The position numbers and the translations under genes are program-made. From Acidovorax soli (GTDB taxonomy: Bacteria > Pseudomonadota > Gammaproteobacteria > Burkholderiales > Burkholderiaceae_C), in contig NZ_JACHLK010000002.1 in the NCBI RefSeq assembly GCF_014207955.1, forward strand, positions 558,001-622,000: a stretch of DNA of 64,000 nucleotides, written 5' to 3'. Under the pieces are notes generated by a model, which made no database searches, was not told the origin of the DNA, and worked only from the letters and a program-made list of their open reading frames with translations. Below, in pieces: positions 34,246-43,526 of the stretch. Numbering within the stretch: the first letter of the stretch is position 1; every line of letters begins with the position of its first letter.

Positions 34246-35267
34246 CGGTCCGCTTTGGCGTGGTGGGCATCGAGCACCGCCATGTGTACCACCTCATCCA
34301 GGGCCTGCTGGACGCGGGCGCCATCTGCGCCGGGTATGCCACCTCGCGTGCCGACCCGCTGGTGCTGCAGGGTGTGCAATCGCGCTTTCCAACCCTGAAG
34401 GCGGTGGACTCGGCCGAGGCGCTGCTCGATGACGATTCCATCCAACTGATCGTGACGGCCGATGTACCGTCGCTGCGCGCACCGCTGGCGGTGCAGGCCA
34501 TGCGGCGCGGCAAGGATGTGCTGACCGACAAGCCGGGGGTGACCAGCTTCGAGCAACTGGCGGCGGTGCAGGCGGCGGTGCGTGAGACGGGGCGCCTGTT
34601 TGCCATCTGCTTTTCGGAGCGGCACATCGTGCCCTCGGTGGCCATGGCGCACAAACTGGTGCAGCAAGGCGCGCTGGGCCAGGTGTTCCACACGCTGAGC
34701 ATGGGCCCGCACCGGCTGAACGCGGCCACGCGGCCGGCCTGGTTCTTCGACACGACGACCTATGGCGGCATTCTGGTGGACATTGCCTCGCACCAGATTG
34801 ACCAGTTTTTGGTGCTCACGGGTTCGACCGATGCCACGGTGGCCCATGCCGTGCACTCGCACATCGGGCAGGCCACGCCGGCCAGCTTTCAGGACTTTGG
34901 CGAGATTGCGCTGGCATCGCGCGACAACGCAGCGCGTGGCTATATCCGCGTGGACTGGTTCACGCCGGACGGCCTGCCCACCTGGGGCGATGGGCGTCTG
35001 TTCATTGGCGGCACCGAGGGGTCCATCGAGATCCGCAAGTATGTGGACATCGAAGGGCGTGCCGGGGGCGAGCACCTGTTTCTGTGCGACCGCACCGGCA
35101 CGCGGCACATCGACTGCAGCCGGGAGCCCATCACCTTCTTCCGCGATCTGGTGGCCGATGTGCAGAACCGCACGGACAAGGCCGTGCCGCAGGACCATGT
35201 GTTTGCCGTGAGCCGGCTGGCGCTGGAGGCGGATGCCCTGGCCACGCAGAAGGGGGCCGCCGCATGA
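34242..35267 (+). CDS. Gfo/Idh/MocA-family oxidoreductase 1
   Basis: A 341-residue NAD(P)-dependent dehydrogenase. It has an N-terminal Rossmann domain (VRFGVVGIEHRHVYHL; the usual GxGxxG is weakened to GIEHRH) with DVLTDKPGV in place of the usual EKP, and a C-terminal MocA-like domain (GGILVDIASHQIDQFLVLTG). Substrates of this family include inositols and sugar derivatives. Gene overlaps on both sides (ATGA) place it firmly in the udh operon. The atypical glycine motif and TDKP suggest a divergent substrate or cofactor preference. Confidence 0.85.
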   Translation: MTVRFGVVGIEHRHVYHLIQGLLDAGAICAGYATSRADPLVLQGVQSRFPTLKAVDSAEALLDDDSIQLIVTADVPSLRAPLAVQAMRRGKDVLTDKPGVTSFEQLAAVQAAVRETGRLFAICFSERHIVPSVAMAHKLVQQGALGQVFHTLSMGPHRLNAATRPAWFFDTTTYGGILVDIASHQIDQFLVLTGSTDATVAHAVHSHIGQATPASFQDFGEIALASRDNAARGYIRVDWFTPDGLPTWGDGRLFIGGTEGSIEIRKYVDIEGRAGGEHLFLCDRTGTRHIDCSREPITFFRDLVADVQNRTDKAVPQDHVFAVSRLALEADALATQKGAAA

Positions 35268-36283
35268 GCACGAAGACGTTGGGCATTGCCCTGCTGGGCG
35301 TGGGCCCGGGCTCCGAGCCGCACCTGCAGAGCCTGGCCACGCTGGCCGACAGTGTGGACCTGCGCTGGGCCCTGGCCCGCAGCAACCCCGACAAGGCCCG
35401 GGCGGCGGTGCCGCCGAGCACCCGGGTGACGGCCGACCTGCAGGAGATTCTGGCCGACCCATTGGTGGAGGCCGTCATTGTGGCGACACCGGCCTATACC
35501 CACCTGGAGATTGCGGCGGCGGCACTGGCGGCCGGCAAGCACACCCTGGTAGAAAAGCCGCTGGACGTGACCCTGGCCCGGGCCGAGGAACTGGTGGGCC
35601 GGGCCACGGCACACGGTGTGCACCTGGGCGTGGTGCTGCAGCACCGCTTTCGGCCGGGGGCGCAGCGCCTGAAGCAGTTGCTGGATTCGGGCGCTCTGGG
35701 TGCCGTGCAGAGCGCCGTGCTGCAGGTGCCCTGGTGGCGCTCGCAAGAGGGCTACTACGCCAAGGCCGGACGCGGCACGCTGGCGCGCGATGGCGGCGGT
35801 GTGCTGCTCACCCAGGCCATCCATGCGATCGACCTGTTCCGCAGCCTGGTGAGGGTGCGGGCCGTGGTGGCCTCGCAGATTGCGACCACGGCCATCCACA
35901 CCATGGAGACCGAAGACTTTGCCAGCGCCCTGCTCACCCTGGGCAATGGCGCGCCGGGTGTACTGGTGGCTACCACTGCGATGTACCCGGGCCGCGCCGA
36001 GGTGCTGGAGCTGGTGTGCCGCCATGCCACGGCCACGCTGGAGGGCGGCACCCTGCGCGTGCAGTACCACGACGGGCGCAGCGAGGCCGTGGAGGGCGAG
36101 GCGAAATCGGGCAGCGGCGATTCGATCATGGATTTTTCGCCCGATGCGCACATCGCCCTGCACCGGGACTTCTTTGGTGCGGTGGCCGAGGGCCGGCCGC
36201 CCACGGTGACGGGCGAGGAAGCCCTGGCCACGCACCGGCTCATCGAGCAGATCGTGCGGCAAGGAAAAGAAAGAGCTGCCTGA
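35264..36283 (+). CDS. Gfo/Idh/MocA-family oxidoreductase 2
   Basis: A 339-residue family member in the same operon as the preceding gene, with a more standard pattern: ALLGVGPGSEPHLQSL in the Rossmann domain, VEKPLDVT for the EKP motif, and HRFRPGAQRLKQLLDSGALG. The MocA-type domain contains GGGVLLTQAIHAIDLF. It is not a close copy of the previous enzyme, so the two genes are not a recent tandem duplication. The pair may act in sequence on a sugar acid. Starts at ATG 35264 with stop-start overlap. Confidence 0.88.
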   Translation: MSTKTLGIALLGVGPGSEPHLQSLATLADSVDLRWALARSNPDKARAAVPPSTRVTADLQEILADPLVEAVIVATPAYTHLEIAAAALAAGKHTLVEKPLDVTLARAEELVGRATAHGVHLGVVLQHRFRPGAQRLKQLLDSGALGAVQSAVLQVPWWRSQEGYYAKAGRGTLARDGGGVLLTQAIHAIDLFRSLVRVRAVVASQIATTAIHTMETEDFASALLTLGNGAPGVLVATTAMYPGRAEVLELVCRHATATLEGGTLRVQYHDGRSEAVEGEAKSGSGDSIMDFSPDAHIALHRDFFGAVAEGRPPTVTGEEALATHRLIEQIVRQGKERAA

Positions 36284-36344
36284 AGCAAAGCAGCCCAAGC
36301 CAAGCAACGCAAAGCAAAGCAATTACCACAAGGAGACAAAAGCC

Positions 36345-37316
36345 ATGAAGAAAGTGTTCAACCAGATCGCCTTCGCCCTGACGGCACTGTGTGCAGCCAC
36401 CCTGCCCGCGCACGGCGCCGACTTTCCGACCAAGCCCGTCAAGATCGTCGTGCCCTATGCGCCCGGCGGCACCACGGACGTGCTGGCCCGCTTCATCGGG
36501 CAGCGCCTGGGCGACAACCTGGGCCAGTCCGTGGTGGTGGACAACAAGCCCGGCGCGGCCGAGGCCGTGGGCGCCGGCCTGGTGGCCAAGGCGCCGGCCG
36601 ACGGCTACACCCTGCTGCTGTCCACCATGACCACCCAGGCCATCAACCCGACGCTGTTTCCCAAGCTGTCGTTCGATGCGACCAAGGAGCTGACCGCCAT
36701 CGGCCGCGTGGCCGATGTGCCGGCGATGATCGTGGTGAACCCGTCGGTGCCCGCCAACACGCTGCCCGAGTTCCAGCGCTACCTCAAGGCCAACCCGGAC
36801 AAGAGCTATGCCTCGCCTGGCAACGGCACGCCCAACCACCTGGCGACCGAGCTTTTCAAGCGCGCTGCGGGCGTCGAGGCGCTGCACGTGCCCTACAAGG
36901 GCGGTGCGCCGGCCGTGCAGGACCTGATGGCCGGGCAGGTGCAGTTCATGCTGATCCTGGCGCCCGAGGCCATGCCCCTGGTCAAGACCGGCAAGCTGCG
37001 CAACCTGGCCATCACCACGCAGCAGCGCTCGCCCATGTTCCCCGACCTGGCCACCGCGTCGGAGCAAGGCATCAAGGACTTCGAGCTGGTGGTCTGGTAC
37101 ACGCTGCTGGCACCCGCCGGCACGCCCAAGGATGTGGTGGCCAAGCTCAATGCCTCGCTGAACGCGGTGCTCAAGGAAAAGCAGACCACGGACAAGCTGG
37201 CCGAGCTGAGCATCAAGCCCGCCGGCGGCACACCAGAAGAGGCCATGGCCTATGCCCGGACCGAGGCGGCGCGCTGGAAGAAGGTGATCGAGGACGCGGG
37301 GATCAAGGCGGAGTAA
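36345..37316 (+). CDS. Bug/TctC-family tripartite tricarboxylate transporter substrate-binding protein
   Basis: A 323-residue periplasmic binding protein with a signal peptide ending near AHGADFPTKPVK. It has the Bug pattern: VPYAPGGTTDVLARFIG, then NKPGAAEAVGAGLVAKAPADGYTLL. Bug proteins are strongly expanded in Betaproteobacteria and bind carboxylated compounds. No TctA/TctB permease genes are present here, as is common for Bug genes, so the transport partner is not known. It follows the Gfo/Idh/MocA operon by 61 bp and ends with a strong terminator, so it may bind the uronate or aldarate degraded by the operon. Confidence 0.93.
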   Translation: MKKVFNQIAFALTALCAATLPAHGADFPTKPVKIVVPYAPGGTTDVLARFIGQRLGDNLGQSVVVDNKPGAAEAVGAGLVAKAPADGYTLLLSTMTTQAINPTLFPKLSFDATKELTAIGRVADVPAMIVVNPSVPANTLPEFQRYLKANPDKSYASPGNGTPNHLATELFKRAAGVEALHVPYKGGAPAVQDLMAGQVQFMLILAPEAMPLVKTGKLRNLAITTQQRSPMFPDLATASEQGIKDFELVVWYTLLAPAGTPKDVVAKLNASLNAVLKEKQTTDKLAELSIKPAGGTPEEAMAYARTEAARWKKVIEDAGIKAE

Positions 37317-37337
37317 CTCCCCCGCTCCAAAAGCAAA

Positions 37338-37361
37338 AGGCGCTCCTCGGAGCGCCTTTTT
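37338..37361 (+). terminator. Intrinsic terminator after the Bug gene
   Basis: A perfect 9-bp stem AGGCGCTCC/GGAGCGCCT with a two-base loop (37338-37357) is followed by a T tract. It lies 22 bp after the Bug gene and before the convergent dsbB. Confidence 0.85.
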
Positions 37362-37379
37362 CATGGTGGCCAGCGGGTT

Positions 37380-37922
37380 TTATGCCATCGAGTACCCTGC
37401 CCCGCCGCGGCGGCCGCCCTTGAGGTGGCGGGCCAGCAGCACCAGCATCACCAGGCCGAAGCCCACGAAGCAGAGGAAGGACCAGTTGGCGATGGAGCCG
37501 CCCAGGAAGGTCCAGTCAATGGCCGTGCAGTCGCCCGAGCCGCGGAAGATCATGGGGATGGCGCGGCTGATGGGGTAGTTTTCGATCATGCCGTAGAAGT
37601 CGCGGCCGCAGGTGGCGATCTCGGGCGGGTACCACTGCAGCCAGCTCTGGCGTGCGGCCACGAAGGCGCCGAAACCGGCGATGAGCACGGCCACACCGGC
37701 CAGAGACATCCACCAGCCGCGCGAATCGCGCGCGGCGGCCAAGCCTGTGAAGATGGCCACGCCGATCAGCGCATAGCGCTGCACGATGCACATGGGGCAT
37801 GGCTCCAGCCCCACCACATGCTGCAAGTACATGCCAAAGGCCAGCATGCCCACGCAGGCCAGGCTGATCAGCCCGAGGATGCGGCGCGGCGCGTTGTCTA
37901 TCCAGTTCAACACCATCATCAT
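37380..37922 (-). CDS. dsbB: Disulfide bond formation protein B
   Basis: A 180-residue inner-membrane protein with four hydrophobic helices. It reoxidises periplasmic DsbA and passes electrons to quinone. The two functional cysteine pairs are visible: CPMC in the first periplasmic loop (EPCPMCIVQRYAL) and the second pair in ATCGRDF and GSGDCTAIDW. The start is one of three consecutive ATG codons (37922, 37919, 37916). No regulatory feature is visible. Transcribed alone. Confidence 0.94.
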   Translation of the reverse strand: MMMVLNWIDNAPRRILGLISLACVGMLAFGMYLQHVVGLEPCPMCIVQRYALIGVAIFTGLAAARDSRGWWMSLAGVAVLIAGFGAFVAARQSWLQWYPPEIATCGRDFYGMIENYPISRAIPMIFRGSGDCTAIDWTFLGGSIANWSFLCFVGFGLVMLVLLARHLKGGRRGGAGYSMA

Positions 37923-37988
37923 TCTTATCCTTGTGACCGCCTCGCACCCGGTTCGCCCCGGGTGCCCAGAGGGGCCACAAGGCAAGCG

Positions 37989-39113
37989 TCAGATGTTGGC
38001 GGCTTCGTCCAGAAAAACCTTGGCGCGGCGTGGTGTCACCACCAGCGTCTCGCCCTCCTTGAAACCCAGCTCCTTGAACTGCTGCGCGGGGATCTGGGCC
38101 TCGATCAGCGTCTCGGAATTCGAATTGTCGGCTGGTTTGTGATCATCGGACGGAATAAGTTCCAGCCGCGCGATGGGGCCGACCACAATCGCGCGGCTCA
38201 ACTGTGCCACGATGCCGCGCGGGCGGCCCGAGGCGTCGATGCCCTCGCCCGGCGAGTAGCGCTGCACGTCGAGGTCGTGCGGGCGCACATAGGCAAAGGC
38301 CTTGGTGTCCTGCGTGTCGGCATGCTCGGGCGAATCGATCTGCATGCCCTCCAGGTGCACCAGGCCCTCGTGGGCGCGGCCCTGGAACAGGTTCACGTCG
38401 CCCAGGAAGCCGTAGACAAACGGGCTGGCCGGGTGGTCCCAGACCTGCTGGGGCGAGCCGCTTTGCTCGATGCGACCCTGGTTGATCACCACCACGCGGT
38501 CGGCCACTTCCAAGGCTTCTTCCTGGTCGTGGGTCACGAAGATGCTGGTCACGTGCAGTTCGTCGTGCAGGCGGCGCAGCCAGCGGCGCAGTTCCTTGCG
38601 CACCTTGGCATCCAGCGCGCCGAAGGGCTCGTCGAGCAGCAGCACCTTGGGCTCCACCGCCAGGGCGCGGGCCAGCGCGATGCGCTGGCGCTGGCCGCCC
38701 GAGAGCTGCGAGGGGTAGCGCTCGGCCAGCCAGTCGAGCTGCACCAGCTTGAGCAGGTCCATCACCTTCTTCTTGATCTGGGCCTCGCTCGGGCGTTCGC
38801 TGCGCGGCTTGACGCGCAGGCCGAAGGCCACGTTCTCGAACACCGTCATGTGGCGGAACAGCGCGTAGTGCTGGAACACGAAGCCCACGTTGCGCTCGCG
38901 CACGTGCACGTCGGTCGTGTCCTCGCCCGAGAAGTGGATGGTGCCCACGTCGGCCGTCTCCAGCCCGGCGATGATGCGCAAGAGCGTGGTCTTGCCGCAG
39001 CCCGAGGGGCCCAGCAGTGCGATCAGCTCGCCCGAGGCGATGTCCAGGCTCACGTCGCGCAGCGCATGGAAGTCGCCGAACTGCTTGCTGACGTTGCGGA
39101 TTTCGATACTCAT
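37989..39113 (-). CDS. cysA: Sulfate/thiosulfate ABC transporter ATP-binding protein
   Basis: A 374-residue ABC ATPase: Walker [11 protein letters not shown], signature LSGGQRQR, Walker [13 protein letters not shown], followed by a C-terminal regulatory domain with a TOBE-like beta barrel. It energises uptake of sulfate by CysT and CysW. The order sbp-cysT-cysW-cysA, all close together on the minus strand, is canonical. Controlled from the promoter before sbp with its putative CysB motif (41998-42015). Confidence 0.96.
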   Translation of the reverse strand: MSIEIRNVSKQFGDFHALRDVSLDIASGELIALLGPSGCGKTTLLRIIAGLETADVGTIHFSGEDTTDVHVRERNVGFVFQHYALFRHMTVFENVAFGLRVKPRSERPSEAQIKKKVMDLLKLVQLDWLAERYPSQLSGGQRQRIALARALAVEPKVLLLDEPFGALDAKVRKELRRWLRRLHDELHVTSIFVTHDQEEALEVADRVVVINQGRIEQSGSPQQVWDHPASPFVYGFLGDVNLFQGRAHEGLVHLEGMQIDSPEHADTQDTKAFAYVRPHDLDVQRYSPGEGIDASGRPRGIVAQLSRAIVVGPIARLELIPSDDHKPADNSNSETLIEAQIPAQQFKELGFKEGETLVVTPRRAKVFLDEAANI

Positions 39114-39137
39114 GGTGTGTGTGCTTTCTCTTGCGCT

Positions 39138-40049
39138 TCAGCGCGCAGACGGGGCCGGCGCGGGGCGCTCAGGCGGCAGCTCGGCCGCGGCCTTCATGTC
39201 CTGCTCGTTGCGCCATTCGGCGATCGACTTGATGACCAGTGTGACCAGTGCCAGCAAGGCCAGCAGCGAGGCGGCGGCGAAGGCCGCGACCGACTGGTAC
39301 TCGTTGTAGAGGATTTCCACGTGCAGCGGGATGGTGTTGGTCTGGCCGCGGATATGGCCCGACACCACCGACACCGCGCCGAACTCGCCCATGGCGCGCG
39401 CATTGCACAGGATCACCCCGTACAGCAGGCCCCACTTTATGTTGGGCAGCGTCACGTACCAGAAGGTCTGCCAGCCGGTGGCCCCGAGCACGATGGCGGC
39501 CTGCTCTTCGTCGTTGCCCTGGGCCTGCATCAGCGGGATCAGCTCGCGTGCGATGAACGGGAAGGTCACGAACACGGTGGCCAGCACGATGCCCGGCACG
39601 GCAAAGATGATCTTGATGTCATGCGCCTGCAGCCAGGGGCCGAACCAGCCCTGTGCGCCGAACACCAGCACATAGACCAGGCCGGCCACCACAGGGGACA
39701 CCGAGAACGGCAGGTCCACCAGCGTGGTGAGAAAGGCCTTGCCCTTGAACTCGTACTTGGCGATGCACCAGGCCGCCGCCACGCCGAACACCAGGTTCAG
39801 CGGCACGGCGATGAGGGCCGTGATCAGCGTGAGCTTGATCGCTGCCCAGGCATCGGGCTCGCGCAGGCCTTCGAGGTAGGCGCCAAAGCCCTTGCGCAGC
39901 GCCTCGGCGAACACTGCGGCCAGCGGCAGCACCAGGAACAGCAGCATGAACAGCAGCGCCACCGTGATCAGGGTGTAGCGCACCCAGGGCGCCTCGGTGG
40001 TACCGGCGCGCGCGCGGCGCACCGTGCGGGAGTTGGTGGTAGCGCTCAT
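39138..40049 (-). CDS. cysW: Sulfate ABC transporter permease CysW
   Basis: A 303-residue inner-membrane permease with about six helices. The cytoplasmic EAA loop appears as [26 protein letters not shown]. It pairs with CysT to form the channel for sulfate. Its ATG overlaps the stop codon of cysT by 4 bp, showing translational coupling. The N-terminus is basic (RTVRRARAG), consistent with the positive-inside rule. Confidence 0.95.
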   Translation of the reverse strand: MSATTNSRTVRRARAGTTEAPWVRYTLITVALLFMLLFLVLPLAAVFAEALRKGFGAYLEGLREPDAWAAIKLTLITALIAVPLNLVFGVAAAWCIAKYEFKGKAFLTTLVDLPFSVSPVVAGLVYVLVFGAQGWFGPWLQAHDIKIIFAVPGIVLATVFVTFPFIARELIPLMQAQGNDEEQAAIVLGATGWQTFWYVTLPNIKWGLLYGVILCNARAMGEFGAVSVVSGHIRGQTNTIPLHVEILYNEYQSVAAFAAASLLALLALVTLVIKSIAEWRNEQDMKAAAELPPERPAPAPSAR

Positions 40050-40936
40050 GCCGGTGCCCCCGCGTGGCGCCGCTGCCAGGCCTGCAGCGCGTTGATGACC
40101 AAGAGCAGGATGAACGAGATCACCAGCATCACCACCGCCACAGCGGTGGCGCCGGCGTAGTCGTACTGCTCGAGCTTGCCGATGATGATCAGCGGCGTGA
40201 TTTCAGACACCATGGGCATGTTGCCGGCGATGAAGATGACCGAGCCGTATTCACCGACCGCGCGCGCGAACGCCATGGCAAAGCCGGTGAGCAGCGCGGG
40301 GGTGATGGAGGGCAGGATGACCTTGGTGAAGGTCTGCCAGCGCGTGGCACCCAGGCAGGTGGCGGCTTCTTCGAGCTCCTTTTCGGCGTCTTCGAGCACC
40401 GGCTGCACCGTGCGCACCACAAAGGGCAGGCCGATGAAGATCAGCGCGATCACGATGCCCGCGGGCTTGAAGGCCAGCTGGATGCCCAGCGGCTCCAGGT
40501 ACTGCCCCACCCAGCCGTTGCCGGCGAGCAGTGCAGTCAGCGAGATGCCGGCCACGGCCGTGGGCAGCGCAAAAGGCAGGTCCACCAGCGCGTCGACGAT
40601 CTTCTTGCCGGGAAACTTGTAGCGCACCAGCACCCAGGCGATGAGCAGGCCGAAGAACAGGTTCACCAGCGCCGCGATGAACGAGGCGCCAAAGGTCAGC
40701 CGGTACGAGGCCACCACGCGCGGTGCGCTGATGGCCGTCCAGAACTGCTCCCAGGTCAGCGAAAAGGTCTTGAACAGCAGTGCCGACAGCGGGATCAGCA
40801 CGATGATGCTCAGGTAGAACAGCGTATAGCCCAGCGTGAGCCCAAAGCCGGGCAGTACCCGCTTGGACGTGCGCCGGCCGGCCGGCGCCGGTGCCTGCAC
40901 GGCACCCTGCGCGGCCACGGAGGTCGCAGCGGTCAT
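40046..40936 (-). CDS. cysT: Sulfate ABC transporter permease CysT (CysU)
   Basis: A 296-residue permease with the EAA motif [22 protein letters not shown] and about six transmembrane helices. It forms the membrane channel with CysW. The N-terminus is basic and Ala/Pro-rich (about 1-30). It is 3 bp downstream of sbp and overlaps cysW by 4 bp. Confidence 0.95.
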   Translation of the reverse strand: MTAATSVAAQGAVQAPAPAGRRTSKRVLPGFGLTLGYTLFYLSIIVLIPLSALLFKTFSLTWEQFWTAISAPRVVASYRLTFGASFIAALVNLFFGLLIAWVLVRYKFPGKKIVDALVDLPFALPTAVAGISLTALLAGNGWVGQYLEPLGIQLAFKPAGIVIALIFIGLPFVVRTVQPVLEDAEKELEEAATCLGATRWQTFTKVILPSITPALLTGFAMAFARAVGEYGSVIFIAGNMPMVSEITPLIIIGKLEQYDYAGATAVAVVMLVISFILLLVINALQAWQRRHAGAPA

Positions 40937-40939
40937 GGT

Positions 40940-41944
40940 TTACTTGGCGCCAGGCGTGTAGAGCTTGTCGAACTGGCCGCCGTCGTTGAAGTGCACCTTC
41001 TGGGCATCGCTGAGCGAGCCGAAGTACTTGGCCACGGTGAACTGCTTGATGGGCTTGAAGGTGTCGGCGTACTTCTTGAGCACGGTCTCCGAACGCGGGC
41101 GGATGGCGTGCTTGGCCGCGATCTCCTGGGCTTCTTCGGAGTACAGGTAGTCCAGGTAGGCCTTGGCCAGTGCGGTCGTGCCCTTCTTGGCCACGGTGCG
41201 CTCGACCACGGCCACGGGGTTCTCGGCCACCACGCTCACCGAGGGGTAGACGGCATCGACCTTGCCGGTGCCGAACTCGCGGTCGATGGAGACCACTTCG
41301 GATTCGAAGGTGATCAGCACATCGCCCTGGTTGCGTTGCAGGAAGGTGGCGGTGGCGTCACGGCCACCCTTGGCCAGGATGGGCACGTTCTTGTAGAGCT
41401 TGCCCACGAACTCGGCGGCCTGCGCTTCGGTGCCGCCCTTTTCGCGCACGGCGCCCCAGGCAGCCAGGTAGGCATAGCGGCCGTTGCCGCCGGTCTTGGG
41501 GTTGACCACGATGACCTGCACGCCGGGTTTGATCAGGTCGTCCCAGTCCTTGATGCCCTTGGGGTTGCCGTTGCGCACCAGGAACAGCATGGTCGAGGTG
41601 GTGGGCGATGCGTCGTGCGGGAACTTCTTGGCCCAGTCCTTGGCCACCACGCCGTTGTCGGCGAGGAACTGCACGTCGGTGGTGGTGTTCATGGTGACCA
41701 CGTCGGCCGCCAGGCCGTCGTTCACGGCGCGCGCCTGGGCGCTGGAGCCGGCGTGCGACTGGTCGATCTTCACGTCCTTGCCCGTGGTCTTCTTGTAGTG
41801 GGCGGAGAACGCGGCGTTGTAGTCCTTGTAGAACTCACGGGCCACGTCGTACGACACGTTGAGCAGCGAATCCTGGGCCAGCGCCATGCCGCTTGCGGTC
41901 AGTGCCAGAGAAGCCAGGAGTGTCTTGAGTTTCAAAGAAGTCAT
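40940..41944 (-). CDS. sbp: Sulfate-binding periplasmic protein
   Basis: A 334-residue periplasmic protein with a cleavable signal peptide (MTSLKLKTLLASLALTASGM, then ALA-QD). Conserved segments for sulfate ligands are visible: SHAGSSAQARAV, TTDVQFLADNG and GGNGRYAYLAAWG. It delivers sulfate or thiosulfate to CysTWA. I use the ATG at 41944; the open frame extends to 41980 without a signal sequence. The promoter has the conserved motif TTAAAACTCAAAAGAATA about 55 bp upstream, shared with other sulfur genes. Confidence 0.95.
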   Translation of the reverse strand: MTSLKLKTLLASLALTASGMALAQDSLLNVSYDVAREFYKDYNAAFSAHYKKTTGKDVKIDQSHAGSSAQARAVNDGLAADVVTMNTTTDVQFLADNGVVAKDWAKKFPHDASPTTSTMLFLVRNGNPKGIKDWDDLIKPGVQVIVVNPKTGGNGRYAYLAAWGAVREKGGTEAQAAEFVGKLYKNVPILAKGGRDATATFLQRNQGDVLITFESEVVSIDREFGTGKVDAVYPSVSVVAENPVAVVERTVAKKGTTALAKAYLDYLYSEEAQEIAAKHAIRPRSETVLKKYADTFKPIKQFTVAKYFGSLSDAQKVHFNDGGQFDKLYTPGAK

Positions 41945-41997
41945 GTGGCGTAGCCTGTAAGGAAAAGCGGAAGATGCCACATTGTGCGCACAGCGCC

Positions 41998-42015
41998 TTA
42001 AAACTCAAAAGAATA
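41998..42015 (-). promoter_or_regulatory. Putative CysB-type operator before sbp-cysTWA
   Basis: Plus-strand TTAAAACTCAAAAGAATA (18 bp). Similar 18-bp motifs occur at 43462-43479, 52686-52703 and 58984-59001, always in the same orientation and 50-85 bp upstream of a sulfur- or redox-related gene. A TTAATC element follows farther from the gene. On the coding strand the motif overlaps the predicted -35 and a -10-like ACAATG lies about 20 bp downstream. Confidence 0.65.
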
Positions 42016-42099
42016 CATTCTTGTTAATTAATCGGATTTTGGAATAAAGAAACAAGATGTAGGCAGCTGCGCGCCTGCCCGCTCAAGGGCGGGCGCGGC

Positions 42100-42684
42100 T
42101 CAGGCAGAGGCCTGCGCGGCTTGGGCTGGTGCGGGTGCAGCGCCCGGCACGGCGCCCTGCTCGCCCGTGAGCGATTGCAGCAGCGCCCAGCCCAGGGGCC
42201 ATTCGCCATGGCCCGATTCGATGTTGATATGGCCAGCCTGCTGCATGCGCACGAACTCGCTGCCCCAGGCCCGTGCATAGGCACCGGCCAGGCGGATGGG
42301 GCAGTACGGGTCGTTGCTGCTGGCCACCACCACGCTGCGGTAGGGCAGCGCGGCATAGGGCACAGGCGCAAAGTCGCTCAGGATGGCGCGGCGCTCGGGG
42401 TCGGCCGGGGCCACCAGCAGCGCGCCCTGGATGCGTGCCGCCGCCTCGGGCCCGATGTGGGTGGTGGCGATGCAGCCCAGGCTGTGCGCCACGATCACCA
42501 CCGGGTGGGGGGCGGCCAGAATGGTCTTCTCGAGCGTGCCGACCCAGGCATTGCGGGTGGGGGTGATCCAGTCGTCCTGCACCACGCGGCGCGCATTGGG
42601 CAGCCGCTCGGCCCACAGGCTTTGCCAGTGGCCGGGGCCGGAGTCGCGCCAGCCGGGGACGATGATGATGGAAGTGGGGTTCAC
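42100..42684 (-). CDS. RBBP9/YdeN-family alpha/beta hydrolase
   Basis: A 194-residue small alpha/beta hydrolase (DUF1234/RBBP9 type). It starts with the family signature IIIVPGWRDSGPGHWQSLW, has the nucleophile elbow VAHSLGC, and a C-terminal His in GHINIESGHGEW. Serine hydrolase activity is likely; the natural substrate of this family is unknown. I chose GTG 42684, which has an AGGCGGA Shine-Dalgarno six bases upstream, over GTG 42702. It follows the peroxiredoxin gene on the same strand by 87 bp and may be cotranscribed with it. Confidence 0.85.
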   Translation of the reverse strand: MNPTSIIIVPGWRDSGPGHWQSLWAERLPNARRVVQDDWITPTRNAWVGTLEKTILAAPHPVVIVAHSLGCIATTHIGPEAAARIQGALLVAPADPERRAILSDFAPVPYAALPYRSVVVASSNDPYCPIRLAGAYARAWGSEFVRMQQAGHINIESGHGEWPLGWALLQSLTGEQGAVPGAAPAPAQAAQASA

Positions 42685-42771
42685 GGGAAATCCGCCTGGC
42701 ACAGGGCCCTGCCGGCGCCCTGCCCTGCAGGTGCGCGCAACGCCGGGCCGCCGGCCATGGCTGGTTCTTGT

Positions 42772-43413
42772 TTACTTGTTGGGCTGGGGCGTGATGCGCA
42801 GGTAGGGGCGCACGGCCTTGAAGCCCTTGGGGAAGCGCTGGGCGATCTCGGCCGGGTCCTGCAGGCTGGGGACGATGATCACGTCGTCGCCGTCCTTCCA
42901 GTTGGCGGGCGTGGCCACCTTGTGGCTGTCGGTCAACTGCAGCGAGTCGATCACGCGCAGGATCTCGTCGAAGTTGCGGCCCGTGCTCGCGGGGTAGGTG
43001 AAGGTGGTGCGGATGGTCTTCTTGGGGTCGATGATGAACACGCTGCGCACCGTGACCGTGGTCGATGCATTGGGGTGGATCATGTCGTACAGGTCGGCCA
43101 CCTTCTTGTCCGCATCGGCCAGGATGGGGAAGTTGACGGTGGTGTTCTGCGTCTCGTTGATGTCGCCCACCCAGCGGTTGTGCGAATCCACGGGGTCCAC
43201 GCTCACGGCGATGGGCTTGACCTTGCGCTTGGCGAATTCGGAGGCCAGGGCGGCCGTCTTGCCCAGCTCGGTGGTGCACACGGGCGTGAAGTCGGCGGGG
43301 TGCGAGAACAGCACCACCCACGAGTCACCCGCCCATTCGTGGAAGCGGATGGTGCCGGCGGTGGATTCCTGGGTGAAGTCGGGGGCGGTGTCGCCGAGTC
43401 GCAAGGTGGCCAT
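42772..43413 (-). CDS. 1-Cys peroxiredoxin (Prx6/AhpC-TSA family)
   Basis: A 213-residue peroxidase that reduces peroxides with one peroxidatic cysteine in PADFTPVCTTE; no resolving Cys is visible, so it needs an external thiol. The C-terminal 1-Cys extension (PLRITPQPNK-like end) is present. The start ATG 43413 (MATLRLGDTAPDFTQ) has the conserved sulfur-regulon motif 50 bp upstream, linking its expression to sulfur or thiol stress. Confidence 0.93.
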   Translation of the reverse strand: MATLRLGDTAPDFTQESTAGTIRFHEWAGDSWVVLFSHPADFTPVCTTELGKTAALASEFAKRKVKPIAVSVDPVDSHNRWVGDINETQNTTVNFPILADADKKVADLYDMIHPNASTTVTVRSVFIIDPKKTIRTTFTYPASTGRNFDEILRVIDSLQLTDSHKVATPANWKDGDDVIIVPSLQDPAEIAQRFPKGFKAVRPYLRITPQPNK

Positions 43414-43461
43414 GGAGAATGCTCCTTCAATGTCTGATGGAGGCATTCTGCGAGCCGGGCT

Positions 43462-43479
43462 TTAAAACCCAAACGAATA
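43462..43479 (-). promoter_or_regulatory. Putative CysB-type operator before the peroxiredoxin gene
   Basis: Plus-strand TTAAAACCCAAACGAATA matches the shared motif at 16 of 17 defined positions. A TTAATC follows about 15 bp farther from the gene. It lies about 50 bp upstream of the peroxiredoxin ATG. Confidence 0.6.
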
Positions 43480-43526
43480 TATTGTTCTGACTTAATCGCA
43501 AAAACGTCTATCAGAGCACCGAAAGC

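Noticed and set aside
37425-41953. Two long plus-strand open frames opposite the sulfate transporter genes
   Set aside because: The minus strand carries sbp-cysTWA with clear motifs; the plus-strand products lack any recognisable domain.
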